A DNA stretch of 56,099 bases, from assembly GCF_021369635.1 (NCBI RefSeq), contig NZ_JAJNBZ010000028.1:15226-71324 (forward strand), given 5' to 3'. Below the pieces are notes generated by a model, which saw only the letters and a program-made list of their open reading frames with translations, was not told where the DNA came from and did not search any database. This stretch comes from Paenibacillus profundus. Lineage in GTDB: Bacteria > Bacillota > Bacilli > Paenibacillales > Paenibacillaceae. The first letter of the stretch is position 1, and each line of letters begins with the position of its first letter. The translations under genes were made by a program, and so were the position numbers. Below are positions 46,391 through 55,410 of the stretch, in pieces.

Positions 46391-46426
46391 TTCGACATCG
46401 TTTTTAAAATCGATGATGTTGTCGAA
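46391..46426. promoter_or_regulatory. Pair of inverted 0A boxes upstream of ywfO
   Basis: Perfect TTCGACA (46391-46397) and perfect TGTCGAA (46420-46426) form an inverted repeat centred about 90 bp upstream of the ywfO start. Candidate Spo0A~P operator. Confidence 0.5.
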
Positions 46427-46578
46427 AAGGTTTTGTTTATTCGCGTTTCCCTTTATTTCCTAACAAAAAACACCATCTAAGTGCAAATGTGAGTAGTAAA
46501 TCGTAAAAAATAGTTAAATTTCAGTTAAAAAAATGCTAAAAACCATAAATTAGCACGATATCTACGAATTTTACAGGT

Positions 46579-46636
46579 TGACTAATTTGGGAATGGTTGG
46601 TACGATAATAAACAGCCAAATTAGAAATTTGTCGAA
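46579..46636 (+). promoter_or_regulatory. abrB promoter with downstream 0A box
   Basis: TTGACT, 17-bp spacer, TACGAT at about 46579-46607, followed by a perfect 0A box TGTCGAA at 46630-46636, downstream of the start point. B. subtilis abrB is likewise repressed by Spo0A~P bound downstream of its promoter. Confidence 0.65.
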
Positions 46637-46676
46637 TTGTGACTTATTATGTAATTAAAGAGGAGAGCGTTAAACT

Positions 46677-46931
46677 ATGATGAAGTCCACTGGTATCGTT
46701 CGTAAAGTTGATGAACTGGGTCGTGTCGTCATTCCAATCGAGCTTCGCCGCACCCTTGGAATCGGTGAAAAAGATGCGCTGGAAATTTACGTGGATGGAG
46801 AGCGCATCATGCTGAAAAAATATGAGCCTGCATGCATCTTCTGCGGCAATGCTGAAAACGTTACATACTTTAAAGGAAAAATTGTTTGTCACGAATGTAT
46901 TTCGGAAATTCCTCAACCTGTGACAAAATAA
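46677..46931 (+). CDS. abrB: Transition-state regulator AbrB
   Basis: 84 residues. The DNA-binding domain (residues 1-52) is nearly that of B. subtilis: STGIVRKVDELGRVVIPIEL, RRTLGIGEKDALEIYVDGE. The C-terminal part instead reads ACIFCGNAENV and GKIVCHECISEI, two CxxC pairs that look like a zinc knuckle rather than the usual tetramerisation region. One of the few plus-strand genes. AGAGGAG precedes the ATG. Likely represses spoVG and other stationary-phase genes until Spo0A~P rises. Confidence 0.96.
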   Translation: MMKSTGIVRKVDELGRVVIPIELRRTLGIGEKDALEIYVDGERIMLKKYEPACIFCGNAENVTYFKGKIVCHECISEIPQPVTK

Positions 46932-46998
46932 GAAAAATAGTATATAATAGCACTAATCACACATGTTAATTCTAACCTTTTTCATATCTTCCTTGATG

Positions 46999-47039
46999 CC
47001 CTCATGGTTATTGAACCCAACCATGAGGGTCTTTTTTTT
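46999..47039 (+). terminator. Intrinsic terminator of abrB
   Basis: Perfect 11-bp stem CCCTCATGGTT/AACCATGAGGG, 9-base loop, followed by TCTTTTTTTTG on the plus strand. Confidence 0.9.
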
Positions 47040-47205
47040 GTTGTGGGGCGCGGGTTTCACGCCCTTTCAGCACTTCATCATGCCCGCTTCTCTCCAATGA
47101 TTACGTTGGCGACAGGATGAAGTTACCACAACCTTCTTCGCTCCATTCACTCCTGCCCACTCATTTTTTTTATAAAATTTGTTCTATTCAGCATTTATTT
47201 TATTT

Positions 47206-48126
47206 CTAATCATCTTGTCTTTCCTTTTCCATTTGCAACAAAGCTTGATAAATATCCCGTCTCGAGACGCCGCGATCTTTGGCAGCCAGCTTCATCGCAT
47301 CTTTACGGGAAATATGTTGCTCCCTTTCGTAATGCGCTACGTGCTCTTCTTCACTTAGTGGCTGCCACCAAGCCTGGCTGGCCTCCGCTGCAGCTGTCTC
47401 GTCTTCGCTTGCCCCTTCAACCACGAGGCAGCACTCGCCAAGCGGCGGATGCTCCAGTACGTAAGCAAGACATTCATTTACATTGCCACGGACGAAGTGC
47501 TCATAGCGCTTCGTTAACTCACGGGCCAGCGTCATGCGTCGGTTCGCACCGAACGTATTCACGATACGTTCAAGTGTCTTTGCGACGCGGTGCGGCGACT
47601 CATAGAAGAGAAGCGTGCCAGCCTCTGCTGTAAGTGACGCCAGCATCAACTCGGCGCGTTTCCTATCGCGGGGCAGAAAGCCTGCGAACGTGAACCGTTC
47701 GGTCGGCAGCCCCGATGCGATGAGCGCTGAGAGTGCGGCGTTGGGGCCGGGAATCGGAATGACGGGAAGCTCGGCTTCTATCGTCATCCGGACCAGATCG
47801 GCTCCCGGGTCGGAGATGGCTGGCAGACCGGCGTCGCTCACGAGGGCGATACGCTTCCCTTCCTGCATGATCCGCACCAGCTCCGGGCCGCTGGCCTGCT
47901 TATTATGCTCATGGTAGCTGTACAACGTCTTCCCGTGAATCTCAAAATGGCTGAGGAGCTTTCGCGTCTCGCGCGTATCCTCCGCGGCAATAATATCCGC
48001 TTCTGTCAGCGTCCGTACGGCACGGTACGTCATATCCTCCAGATTGCCGATCGGCGTTCCGACTAAATAGAGCGCTCCACTTCTGTCGGAGGCGTCTTGA
48101 TAACTATATTGTTCCGTTATGTTCAT
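47206..48126 (-). CDS. rsmI: 16S rRNA (cytidine-1402 2'-O)-methyltransferase RsmI
   Basis: 306-residue TP-methylase fold enzyme acting on the 30S decoding centre: LYLVGTPIGNLEDMTYRAVR, AAEDTRETRKLL, ALVSDAGLPAISDPG, IPGPNAALSALIASGLP and FLPRDRKRA. A C-terminal extension ends in KDAMKLAAKDRGVSRRDIYQ, a helix-turn-helix-like piece seen in longer RsmI. The ATG chosen has AAGG nine bases upstream and lies one base past the trmN6 stop. yazA, between these genes in B. subtilis, is missing. Confidence 0.95.
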   Translation of the reverse strand: MNITEQYSYQDASDRSGALYLVGTPIGNLEDMTYRAVRTLTEADIIAAEDTRETRKLLSHFEIHGKTLYSYHEHNKQASGPELVRIMQEGKRIALVSDAGLPAISDPGADLVRMTIEAELPVIPIPGPNAALSALIASGLPTERFTFAGFLPRDRKRAELMLASLTAEAGTLLFYESPHRVAKTLERIVNTFGANRRMTLARELTKRYEHFVRGNVNECLAYVLEHPPLGECCLVVEGASEDETAAAEASQAWWQPLSEEEHVAHYEREQHISRKDAMKLAAKDRGVSRRDIYQALLQMEKERQDD

Positions 48127-48127
48127 G

Positions 48128-48901
48128 TTATCCATCCTTCAACTGCGATGCTTGGTCATAATAAATGTCCATTAATTCCTCACAGTACTCATTTCCTTCA
48201 TTATATACGATTAGCGGCGGCAGCAACCGCACATCCGGCTTCCCGTCCCGAGCCGCTTCGATTAGCACCATATTGGCTTCCGTGCCTACTCGCGGGTGAA
48301 CAAAGCGAATTCGCTTCGGTTCAAGCCGATACTGCCGCATGAGCGCCATCATGTCCGTCAAGCGGGAAGGCCTATGCACCATCGCCATTTTTCCGCCCGT
48401 CCTTAGCAACCTCGAGCATGTGCGGATAACATCTTCCAACGTACATGCCACTTCGTAGCGGGCCAGCGCCTGATGCTTATTCACCTTCGTATCACCCGTC
48501 TGAATCGGCATGTATGGCGGATTGACGGTCACGAGCTCGTAATACGGACGTTCCGGCCGCGGCTGAAACGTTTTTAAATCGCCTGCCATTATCGTCACCC
48601 GCTCCTGCAATCCATTCAGTTGCACACTGCGGCTTGCCATCTCGGCTAATCGCGGTTGAATTTCTAAGCCGTCGATGTCCGCTTTGGTCCGTGTCGATAG
48701 CAACAGTGGAACTACACCGTTGCCCGTACACAAATCCATAATCCGCCCGCGTGCCGGAACAGTCGCAAACCGTGCCAGCAGCACGGCATCCATGGAGAAG
48801 CTAAACACTTCGGAGCTTTGAATGATTTTCAGCTCATGTGTCAGTAAATCATCAATCCGTTCCGAAGGCTGAAGCTTCACCGTCTCGCTCATTTTTTTCA
48901 T
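48128..48901 (-). CDS. yabB: tRNA1(Val) (adenine37-N6)-methyltransferase-like protein (YabB)
   Basis: About 257 residues. SAM motif IMDLCTGNGVVPLLLS and the N6-adenine-type motif VTVNPPYMPI are clear, with GGKMAMVHRPSRL later. Family members methylate A37 of tRNA(Val). The start is uncertain: two ATGs (48901 and 48892) follow GGTAGGGGAG; either changes the protein by three residues only. Confidence 0.9.
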   Translation of the reverse strand: MKKMSETVKLQPSERIDDLLTHELKIIQSSEVFSFSMDAVLLARFATVPARGRIMDLCTGNGVVPLLLSTRTKADIDGLEIQPRLAEMASRSVQLNGLQERVTIMAGDLKTFQPRPERPYYELVTVNPPYMPIQTGDTKVNKHQALARYEVACTLEDVIRTCSRLLRTGGKMAMVHRPSRLTDMMALMRQYRLEPKRIRFVHPRVGTEANMVLIEAARDGKPDVRLLPPLIVYNEGNEYCEELMDIYYDQASQLKDG

Positions 48902-48966
48902 AACTCCCCTACCTTTACCTGCATCCATACTTTGGCCAGTCGGCCCACCCCTTTAGATATGAAGAA

Positions 48967-49008
48967 GCCGTAGGCGGGGGAACTTATCCGTTCCCGCTCA
49001 CCTACGGC
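48967..49008 (-). terminator. Strong hairpin between yabA and yabB
   Basis: GCCGTAGG-GGGGGAAC pairs with GTTCCC-CCTACGGC around a six-base loop. On the minus strand it is followed only by TTCTTCAT, so it may be a weak terminator or an mRNA stability hairpin. Confidence 0.5.
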
Positions 49009-49013
49009 CGCGG

Positions 49014-49400
49014 TTATTTATTTAGGAAGGACAGACAGAACAAACAATCGCCTTCCGTCCGCAAATGTCCATAATACACGTTGCAAATGTGAAACCCTTC
49101 ATGGTACAGCCGCGCTAAATTGTCGTAACCTTCGCCAACCACATTTTCCTTGGCCTCGCTAAAAAGATCAGGATCGTCGGCTGCGGGTACTGACTCCCCC
49201 TCTGCTTCCGGCAAGGCTTCCAAATGTTCATGGTGTTCGTGGTGCAGCACTTTGCGCAATTGCTGATTCTCCATCCACAAGCGTTGATTCTCTTCCAGCA
49301 GTTCTTTGACGACGAGTTTCAGCACACCAAGCTCTTGATGAAGGTCTCCCATATGCGTTTCCAATTCATGAATCTGCGCAAAAATGTCTTTCTTCTCCAA
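49014..49400 (-). CDS. yabA: Initiation-control protein YabA
   Basis: 128 residues. An N-terminal coiled coil ([20 protein letters not shown] onward) forms the tetramer; the C-terminal zinc-type module reads [20 protein letters not shown] with HIC and [10 protein letters not shown]. Binds DnaA and DnaN to limit re-initiation. I place the start at TTG (49398-49400), with GGGGTGGG upstream; an ATG 33 bases further up would make the N terminus atypical. Confidence 0.93.
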   Translation of the reverse strand: MEKKDIFAQIHELETHMGDLHQELGVLKLVVKELLEENQRLWMENQQLRKVLHHEHHEHLEALPEAEGESVPAADDPDLFSEAKENVVGEGYDNLARLYHEGFHICNVYYGHLRTEGDCLFCLSFLNK

Positions 49401-49434
49401 GTTCCCACCCCAGAGCGTGAAAAAGTCCGCCACA

Positions 49435-50235
49435 TTATTTTACAACAACGTCGTCAAAAGGAAGCTCTTTGACTTTACTTATCTCAGCCAGCTGAACATG
49501 CACCTTTCGCTCGCCAGCATTGATGCCGACAACTTTGCCTTCTCCGTACGACGTGACAACCCATTTTCCTACCGTCGGAAGTTCTTCCTTGGCGCTTTCG
49601 TAATTGTCATGCTCGTACTTCAGACAGCACATCAAACGACCGCACAAACCGGATATTTTGGTAGGATTCAACGATAAGTTCTGGTCTTTTGCCATTTTTA
49701 TAGATACCGGTTCAAAATCACCTAACCATGAGGAGCAGCATAATACCCGTCCGCATGGGCCGATACCGCCCAGCATCTTCGCTTCATCCCGTACCCCGAT
49801 TTGTCGAAGTTCAATCCGAGTGCGGAATACGCTGGCCAAATCCTTTACCAGCTCACGAAAATCTACGCGGCCTTCTGCCGTAAAGTAAAAGATAATTTTG
49901 TTCCGGTCAAACGTATACTCTACATCCACCAGCTTCATCTTTAATTGATGAGCCCGTATCTTCTCAATACAGGTGGTAAAGGCATCCTTAGCTGCTTGAC
50001 GATTCGATTCCACCAAAGAAGCATCTGCTTCATTGGCGATACGAATTACCTTCTTTAAGGGAAGCACTACATCGTTCTCGCCGACGATCTTCGGACCGAT
50101 GACGACTTTGCCGTACTCGATGCCGCGCGCCGTTTCGACGATCACATGCTGGTCCCTCTGGACCGGCCACTCGACCGGGTCGAAATAATAAATTTTGCCC
50201 GCTCTTTTAAAACGGACGCCGACTACATTATACAA
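49435..50235 (-). CDS. ricT: RicT (YaaT), PSP1-domain subunit of the Y-complex
   Basis: 266 residues with the PSP1 domain: YEYGK-like [31 protein letters not shown], and the cysteine cluster [19 protein letters not shown] and [16 protein letters not shown] that binds an Fe-S cluster in the RicAFT complex. That complex aids RNase Y and the phosphorelay in B. subtilis. Start is TTG six bases after AAGGAGGT, abutting holB. Confidence 0.95.
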   Translation of the reverse strand: MYNVVGVRFKRAGKIYYFDPVEWPVQRDQHVIVETARGIEYGKVVIGPKIVGENDVVLPLKKVIRIANEADASLVESNRQAAKDAFTTCIEKIRAHQLKMKLVDVEYTFDRNKIIFYFTAEGRVDFRELVKDLASVFRTRIELRQIGVRDEAKMLGGIGPCGRVLCCSSWLGDFEPVSIKMAKDQNLSLNPTKISGLCGRLMCCLKYEHDNYESAKEELPTVGKWVVTSYGEGKVVGINAGERKVHVQLAEISKVKELPFDDVVVK

Positions 50236-51216
50236 TCAAGTACCTCCTTGCATCCCAACCAGAAACTGCTCGAACGCAAGCTGCGAACTTACATTGGCGC
50301 GTACCCGCTTCTGCGCCTCTGTCGCCGCATCCATGCACCGAATCCACCCTTCAGCCGATTTCGTCCAGGCCAACTTGCCTATCGCATCAAGCTGATCTCG
50401 AAAGACGAGGCTGTCCTGCCGGTTGTATTGGTAGTTCAACATATCTCGAAACCAGAGATGGAACAAACGAAACAGCATGTCCGCATGCTCTGCAAGCTCG
50501 GTCTTGAACACCTTCTGCTGTGCCATAAGAAGCGCGGAAGACAATCGCGTTCCGCACTCCTTTCCTAATTGTAACATTACGTTTCTTAGTTCTGCAAACC
50601 AATTCTGTTGGCACAGCTGTATGCCAGCATCCAATCCGTTCACGACGTGAACGGCGGCGCGCGCTAACGCAGCCGGACATCCTTGTTTTATCAATTCGCT
50701 GCAGATTATTTGCGGATCTTGCGGGGTAAAAGGTACCCCTTGCGAACGGGACTGAATGGTAGGGAGCATAGCTTGACCATTTTCTGTAATAAGAATCGCA
50801 GTAATCGGACTCGTCGGCTCCTCCAAAAATTTAAGCAGGCTGTTGGCCGCTTGCACAGTCATACTCTCCGCCTGCTCTATAATATACACCTTGCGCCCAG
50901 CCGCATGGGTGCGATAAGAGAACTCTCGCTGAAGCTCTCTAATTTGGTCGATTTTAATACTCTGACCTTCGGGTGAGATCACTTGCACATCTGGATGATT
51001 GCCATGCTCGATTTTCCGGCAAGACAGGCATTCATCGCAAGCATCATCCTGCAGCCGTTCGCAGAACAGTGCTTTCGTAAACGTAAAAGCCGCCCCAAGC
51101 TTCCCCGTACCTTTCGGACCGCTGAACAAATATGCATGTGAGACCTTACCCGAACGCAGACCATTCTGCAATATTTTTTTAGCTCGTTCTTGCCCTAATA
51201 TGTGTTCAAACGACAT
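50236..51216 (-). CDS. holB: DNA polymerase III delta-prime subunit
   Basis: 326-residue clamp-loader AAA+ subunit. AYLFSGPKGTGKLGAAFTFT is the P-loop region; a zinc module follows (CERLQDDACDECLSCRKIEH). SRTF/SRSQ-type sensor sequence IQSRSQGV and LLKFLEEPTSPITAIL are also present. Sits in the tmk-darA-yaaR-holB-ricT-yabA order of B. subtilis. Confidence 0.95.
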   Translation of the reverse strand: MSFEHILGQERAKKILQNGLRSGKVSHAYLFSGPKGTGKLGAAFTFTKALFCERLQDDACDECLSCRKIEHGNHPDVQVISPEGQSIKIDQIRELQREFSYRTHAAGRKVYIIEQAESMTVQAANSLLKFLEEPTSPITAILITENGQAMLPTIQSRSQGVPFTPQDPQIICSELIKQGCPAALARAAVHVVNGLDAGIQLCQQNWFAELRNVMLQLGKECGTRLSSALLMAQQKVFKTELAEHADMLFRLFHLWFRDMLNYQYNRQDSLVFRDQLDAIGKLAWTKSAEGWIRCMDAATEAQKRVRANVSSQLAFEQFLVGMQGGT

Positions 51217-51240
51217 CGCCTTGTAATCCTTCCTATCAAT

Positions 51241-51277
51241 AAGTGTTCAAAAGGGGACTTTTTGAACTACCTCTATA
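51241..51277 (+). repeat. Dispersed repeat, copy 10 (minimal hairpin)
   Basis: AAGTGTTCAAAAGGGGACTT then TTTGAACTACCTCTATAAA. Between yaaR and holB. Confidence 0.85.
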
Positions 51278-51301
51278 AAAACATATGTTGGATATTCAGA
51301 T

Positions 51302-51745
51302 TCAGTAGCATAAATTGATCAGCATGCCACGGATTTCTCCGACTTTTTGCAAGAGCTCTATTTTGCCCTGCTCGGTCTCCAACAATTCCTCCGCTAATGC
51401 AATCAACGCTTCATCAATTTCATCCACGAGTTTATACCGTTTGTTCCGTCCCCGGCGATCCCAGCCGCGCGCGTCGCGGATCTTCATCCCCTGACGAACC
51501 GTATCTTCCAAGAACCGCTTCACCAACGTCCGATACTGGCGCAACTCTCTTACTGTCATCGACTTGGCGAGACGCTCACCTTGCCGGTAAATATCCTGCA
51601 GCCGCTGCTGCAGCTCCTCACCGCTGGAGCGCTCATGGCTATGATGCATCATGTCTGCGAACGATTTGTGCTGAATCGGCTTGGTTAGAGATTCGCCCAT
51701 GCGGACGTCTTGACCTAGTGGACGATATCCGGGATTGATTTTCAC
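51302..51745 (-). CDS. yaaR: DUF327 protein YaaR
   Basis: 147-residue conserved protein of unknown function: QRLQDIYRQGERLAKSMTVR, ELRQYRTLVKRFLEDTVRQG, RDARGWDRRGRNKRYKLVDE, IDEALIALAEELLETEQGKI. Mostly helical, cytoplasmic. GTG start with GCAGGTGAT upstream. Always near darA and holB in Bacillales. Confidence 0.9.
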   Translation of the reverse strand: MKINPGYRPLGQDVRMGESLTKPIQHKSFADMMHHSHERSSGEELQQRLQDIYRQGERLAKSMTVRELRQYRTLVKRFLEDTVRQGMKIRDARGWDRRGRNKRYKLVDEIDEALIALAEELLETEQGKIELLQKVGEIRGMLINLCY

Positions 51746-51769
51746 TTCATATCACCTGCAATCAATGGT

Positions 51770-52210
<441 letters not shown>

Positions 52211-52244
52211 TAATTCAATTCAAGTAGTGATTGTTTATTCCTAC

Positions 52245-52910
52245 TTACTTACACGTTCGTACCATGAAATCCTGCGTTCGTTCATATAAAATGTCGAACA
52301 TTTGGCTCATAATGCACTCACTCGACTGATTGGCGTCGATGCGGACGATGCGCTCTTCATGAAGCTCAGCCAATTGAACATATCCTTCGCGCACCGCTTG
52401 ATGAAATGCAAGCTGCTCTTGATCGAGCCGATTGAATTCACGCGTATGGTTCGCCGCAATTCGACCAAGTCCGATCTCTGGCTCGATATCGAGCCAGAAC
52501 GTCACGTCCGGCATCGTGTCATGAATGGCAAAACGGTTAATTTCCCACACCGCTTCCATGCCTAAGCCGCGCGCATGTCCCTGATAAGCAAGACTGCTGT
52601 CTACGAAGCGATCGCATAATACGACAGCTCCCTTCTCTAGTGCTGGAATTACCTTCTCGACCAGATGCTGGCGTCGGGCTGCCGCATACAGCAGCGCTTC
52701 CGTGCGCGCATCCATCGTCGTATGAGACGGGTCAAGAATAATATGGCGAATCTGTTCCGCAATCGGAATGCCTCCGGGTTCACGGGTTACGACCACATCA
52801 AGTCCGCGGGTATTAAGGTACTCCGTGAGCTGCTGTATCGCGGTCGTCTTTCCCGCGCCCTCCCCACCTTCAAGTGTAATGAACCAGCCAGGACGTTGTC
52901 TATCTGTCAT
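52245..52910 (-). CDS. tmk: Thymidylate kinase
   Basis: 221 residues: [19 protein letters not shown] (P-loop), [27 protein letters not shown] and the LID segment [17 protein letters not shown]. Phosphorylates dTMP to dTDP. Start overlaps the preceding decarboxylase stop by four bases (ATGA). AAAGGGG upstream. Confidence 0.96.
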   Translation of the reverse strand: MTDRQRPGWFITLEGGEGAGKTTAIQQLTEYLNTRGLDVVVTREPGGIPIAEQIRHIILDPSHTTMDARTEALLYAAARRQHLVEKVIPALEKGAVVLCDRFVDSSLAYQGHARGLGMEAVWEINRFAIHDTMPDVTFWLDIEPEIGLGRIAANHTREFNRLDQEQLAFHQAVREGYVQLAELHEERIVRIDANQSSECIMSQMFDILYERTQDFMVRTCK

Positions 52911-54526
52911 CTCAGTTCCCCTTTTCCCATCTGATCCTTCGTTACATATACTTTAATCGTCTGCAAGCTGTAATCTTCTGCATCGTGACACTTTGCCCCA
53001 GCTGCAGCAAGCTTCGCCAGCTCATTCACAGACGCTGCTGTGATGGTTTCACCACGATATAGGAGCGGAATGCCTGGCGGATACGGGATAACGGCTTCTG
53101 CAGCCACCATGCCATCCGCCTCTTGCAGCAGAACTTGCCGCGTGGTGCCGACATTGGCTTCATAGATAGAAAAAGGAACCGGCTCAGAATGAGGCCGAGA
53201 CGACGTTAAGCTTCCAATTGACTGGGTGATCGCCTGTGTACCAGTACCATCATATGAAGGTTTATTACCCATTGACACCGCGATCGATTGCAATGCCTCA
53301 ATTAAGCGCCTCGCATCCTGCAGCGTGCTGCCCAGCGTGAATACGAATACGACGTGTCGAAGGTCAGCCATCTCAGCGACACAGCCGTATTCCGCAAGCT
53401 TTTCAAGGAGGTCGTATCCGCTAATGCAATCGTCTTTTTCCCGAATAACCACTTTCATTGGATCCAGATTGTCAAAGGCCGAAAAATCGTTGCTTCCGCA
53501 TGGTTCGCTCTGTTCAACTGATACGTAAGGCTCTTGCTTGACCAGCAGTTCGAACCTCGGCAGCTGATGCATCTGTTCGCGCAGCCACATTGCGGCTGCC
53601 AGCCCTTGCTCAAAGGCTTGCGCCCCCTTAACGTCAATCCATTGGCGGCTAACGTCTAACGAAGCCATTAGCGGATAGGAGGGGCTCGAACTCTGCAGCA
53701 TTGTCAGCAGTTGCTTCAACCGCTTCCTTGCAACGTAAGGCCCTTGCACATGCAGCATGGCGCTCATCGTCATGCCACTCAGCATCTTATGCGTAGATTG
53801 CACGACACCGTCTGTCCCCATCGCTAAGGCCGATTCGGGAAAGGACGGATGCAGTCCATAATGGGCCCCATGGGCTTCATCCACGATGAGTGGTATCCCA
53901 TGTCGGTGTGCCGCCTGAGCAAACGGCCGCAAATCGATGCCCATGCCGTAGTAATTCGGATTGGTCAAGAATACAGCCTTCGCCTCAGGGTATTCTTGCA
54001 AAGCCCCCGCTAAGACATCAATATGTGGTGCGGTAGCCAAGCCGCTGACCTTATCTATCCTTGGAGTAAGAAATACGGCCCGCGCCCCGGCCATCATTAA
54101 GGCGTGGAGGACCGATTTGTGCACATTCCGCTGTACAAGAATGAGATCCCCCGGTTGACTGCAGCAGCTCATAAGAAGCGCCATATTACCTACCGTGCTT
54201 CCTCCTACAAGAAAATGCGTTTCTTCAGCGCCGAAGCAATGAGCCGCTAACTGCTGAGCCTCTGCAATGACCCCCATCGGATGGTGGAGATCATCCGTCC
54301 CTTCAATTTCAGTTACATCGATAGCTAACAGCTGTGCCATACGATGCAGCAGTTCCTGTTGCTCCCCCACGGTTTCTTGCACAGCTTGCTTATACACCGC
54401 CCCGTTTTTGTGTCCGGGAACATGGAACGAGGTGCGTTTCTCACTTATATAATGAAGTAAAGCCTCCGCTAAGGGGGCCCTAACGTCAAAAAGTCGATTT
54501 TCAGATTGTTGTTCACTTCGGTTCAT
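52907..54526 (-). CDS. yaaO: PLP-dependent Orn/Lys/Arg decarboxylase-like protein (YaaO)
   Basis: 539 residues of the group III amino-acid decarboxylases: [51 protein letters not shown], the PLP lysine in [15 protein letters not shown], and [17 protein letters not shown]. Substrate (Arg, Lys or Orn) cannot be told. I start at MNRSEQ, nine bases after AAAGGGG; earlier ATGs have no ribosome site and approach repeat copy 12. Confidence 0.9.
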   Translation of the reverse strand: MNRSEQQSENRLFDVRAPLAEALLHYISEKRTSFHVPGHKNGAVYKQAVQETVGEQQELLHRMAQLLAIDVTEIEGTDDLHHPMGVIAEAQQLAAHCFGAEETHFLVGGSTVGNMALLMSCCSQPGDLILVQRNVHKSVLHALMMAGARAVFLTPRIDKVSGLATAPHIDVLAGALQEYPEAKAVFLTNPNYYGMGIDLRPFAQAAHRHGIPLIVDEAHGAHYGLHPSFPESALAMGTDGVVQSTHKMLSGMTMSAMLHVQGPYVARKRLKQLLTMLQSSSPSYPLMASLDVSRQWIDVKGAQAFEQGLAAAMWLREQMHQLPRFELLVKQEPYVSVEQSEPCGSNDFSAFDNLDPMKVVIREKDDCISGYDLLEKLAEYGCVAEMADLRHVVFVFTLGSTLQDARRLIEALQSIAVSMGNKPSYDGTGTQAITQSIGSLTSSRPHSEPVPFSIYEANVGTTRQVLLQEADGMVAAEAVIPYPPGIPLLYRGETITAASVNELAKLAAAGAKCHDAEDYSLQTIKVYVTKDQMGKGELR

Positions 54527-54577
54527 GCCGATATGCCCCTTTACGTGTGCCATTCTAACTTGCCTGTACTTTAAGTG

Positions 54578-54764
54578 CGTGTTCAAAAAGACCACTTTTC
54601 AGCACCGAGAAGTACAAGTTTTCGCAGTAAAACTACATCGGAAGCAAGCTCTTCAAAAATAAATGCAAGATTCGATGTCGAAATACTACCAGATGATCTT
54701 CGTGATGAGAAAACCTCTATCGAGGTCTTAATGGTCAAAAGGGGACTTTTTGAACAACCTCTTT
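54578..54764 (+). repeat. Dispersed repeat, copy 12 (about 187 bp)
   Basis: Left TGTTCAAAAAGACCACTTTT then CAGCACCGAGAAGTACAAG; middle CTACATCGGAAGC, TGCAAGATTCGATGTCGAAA; right GGTCAAAAGGGGACTTTTTG then AACAACCTCTTTAA. It carries an extra AACCTCTATCGAGGTC palindrome. CTTTAA flanks both ends. Lies between csfB and yaaO. Confidence 0.88.
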
Positions 54765-54814
54765 AATTGTAGCTTATATTAAGCTTAGCTTCATCCTTTA
54801 TCCTAACCAAATAG

Positions 54815-54841
54815 CAAAAAAGAGCCCAGTAGTTGAGCTCT
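54815..54841 (-). terminator. Intrinsic terminator of csfB
   Basis: Stem AGAGCTC/GGGCTCT followed by six T on the minus strand. Confidence 0.75.
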
Positions 54842-54853
54842 CATCCTATGACC

Positions 54854-55036
54854 TTATGCATTAATGTGCACCCACAAACGTTTTAAACGATGAATGAAAA
54901 AAGAATATTTTTTGTCCTGCACATCGGTCTTGACCATCTCCTGCTCACAGGAGGTACAAATGAACTGATTGACGACCGTAATGCCGTCATTCGTCGCTTC
55001 ACCACACACAATGCAGTGTGTCTCCTGACTTTCCAT
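54854..55036 (-). CDS. csfB: Anti-sigma-G factor Gin (CsfB)
   Basis: 60-residue zinc protein with HCIVCGEATNDGI and FICTSCEQEM, two CxxC pairs, then VKTDVQDKKYSFFIHRLKRL. In B. subtilis it blocks sigma-G (and sigma-E) in the wrong cell or at the wrong time. AAAGGTGG sets the ATG. A well-formed sigma-F/G promoter stands 30 bp upstream. Confidence 0.93.
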   Translation of the reverse strand: MESQETHCIVCGEATNDGITVVNQFICTSCEQEMVKTDVQDKKYSFFIHRLKRLWVHINA

Positions 55037-55065
55037 GGCAATCCCACCTTTGGACGTTTTATAGC

Positions 55066-55095
55066 TAGTATGCCCCATACTCTATGGATTTATAC
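55066..55095 (-). promoter_or_regulatory. Sigma-F/G promoter of csfB
   Basis: Minus-strand GTATA (55091-55095), 18-bp spacer, GGCATACTA with CATACTA at 55066-55072. Confidence 0.7.
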
Positions 55096-55240
55096 CAGTT
55101 TCATAGTTGCTTTCATAACTTTTTTAATGAGTGTGACCTAATATGCTGAGTATTCCCCTTTACTTGACCTAATTTCATGCGAGAAACACTATCATTGTTC
55201 GTGACATGACGGTGTTGCCGTCGGTTCTACAAGTAAGTTT

Positions 55241-55357
55241 ATGAGCAAACGACTGTATTGGTGTCTGTACGTTCTATGCGTATATGCAGCGTATGTGTCC
55301 TTTTTCTATGGACAGTATATCCCTTTGCTTTTTCACAGCTATTCTACATTTTCATAG
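55241..55357 (+). CDS. Possible 38-residue hydrophobic peptide
   Basis: ATG ORF encoding MSKRLYWCLYVLCVYAAYVS and a further 18 residues ending HSYSTFS. Basic N terminus, one hydrophobic helix. Ribosome site AAGTAAG is weak. Overlaps the leader of the next plus-strand gene in another frame. Function unknown; may be chance. Confidence 0.3.
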   Translation: MSKRLYWCLYVLCVYAAYVSFFYGQYIPLLFHSYSTFS

Positions 55358-55410
55358 ACAATATTCCGATATATAACCTATTCCTCAAGATGACGAAAGG
55401 GATGAAACGT

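Noticed and set aside
54527..54595. Longer N terminus of the yaaO-type decarboxylase
   Set aside because: Upstream starts lack ribosome sites and the extension runs into repeat copy 12.
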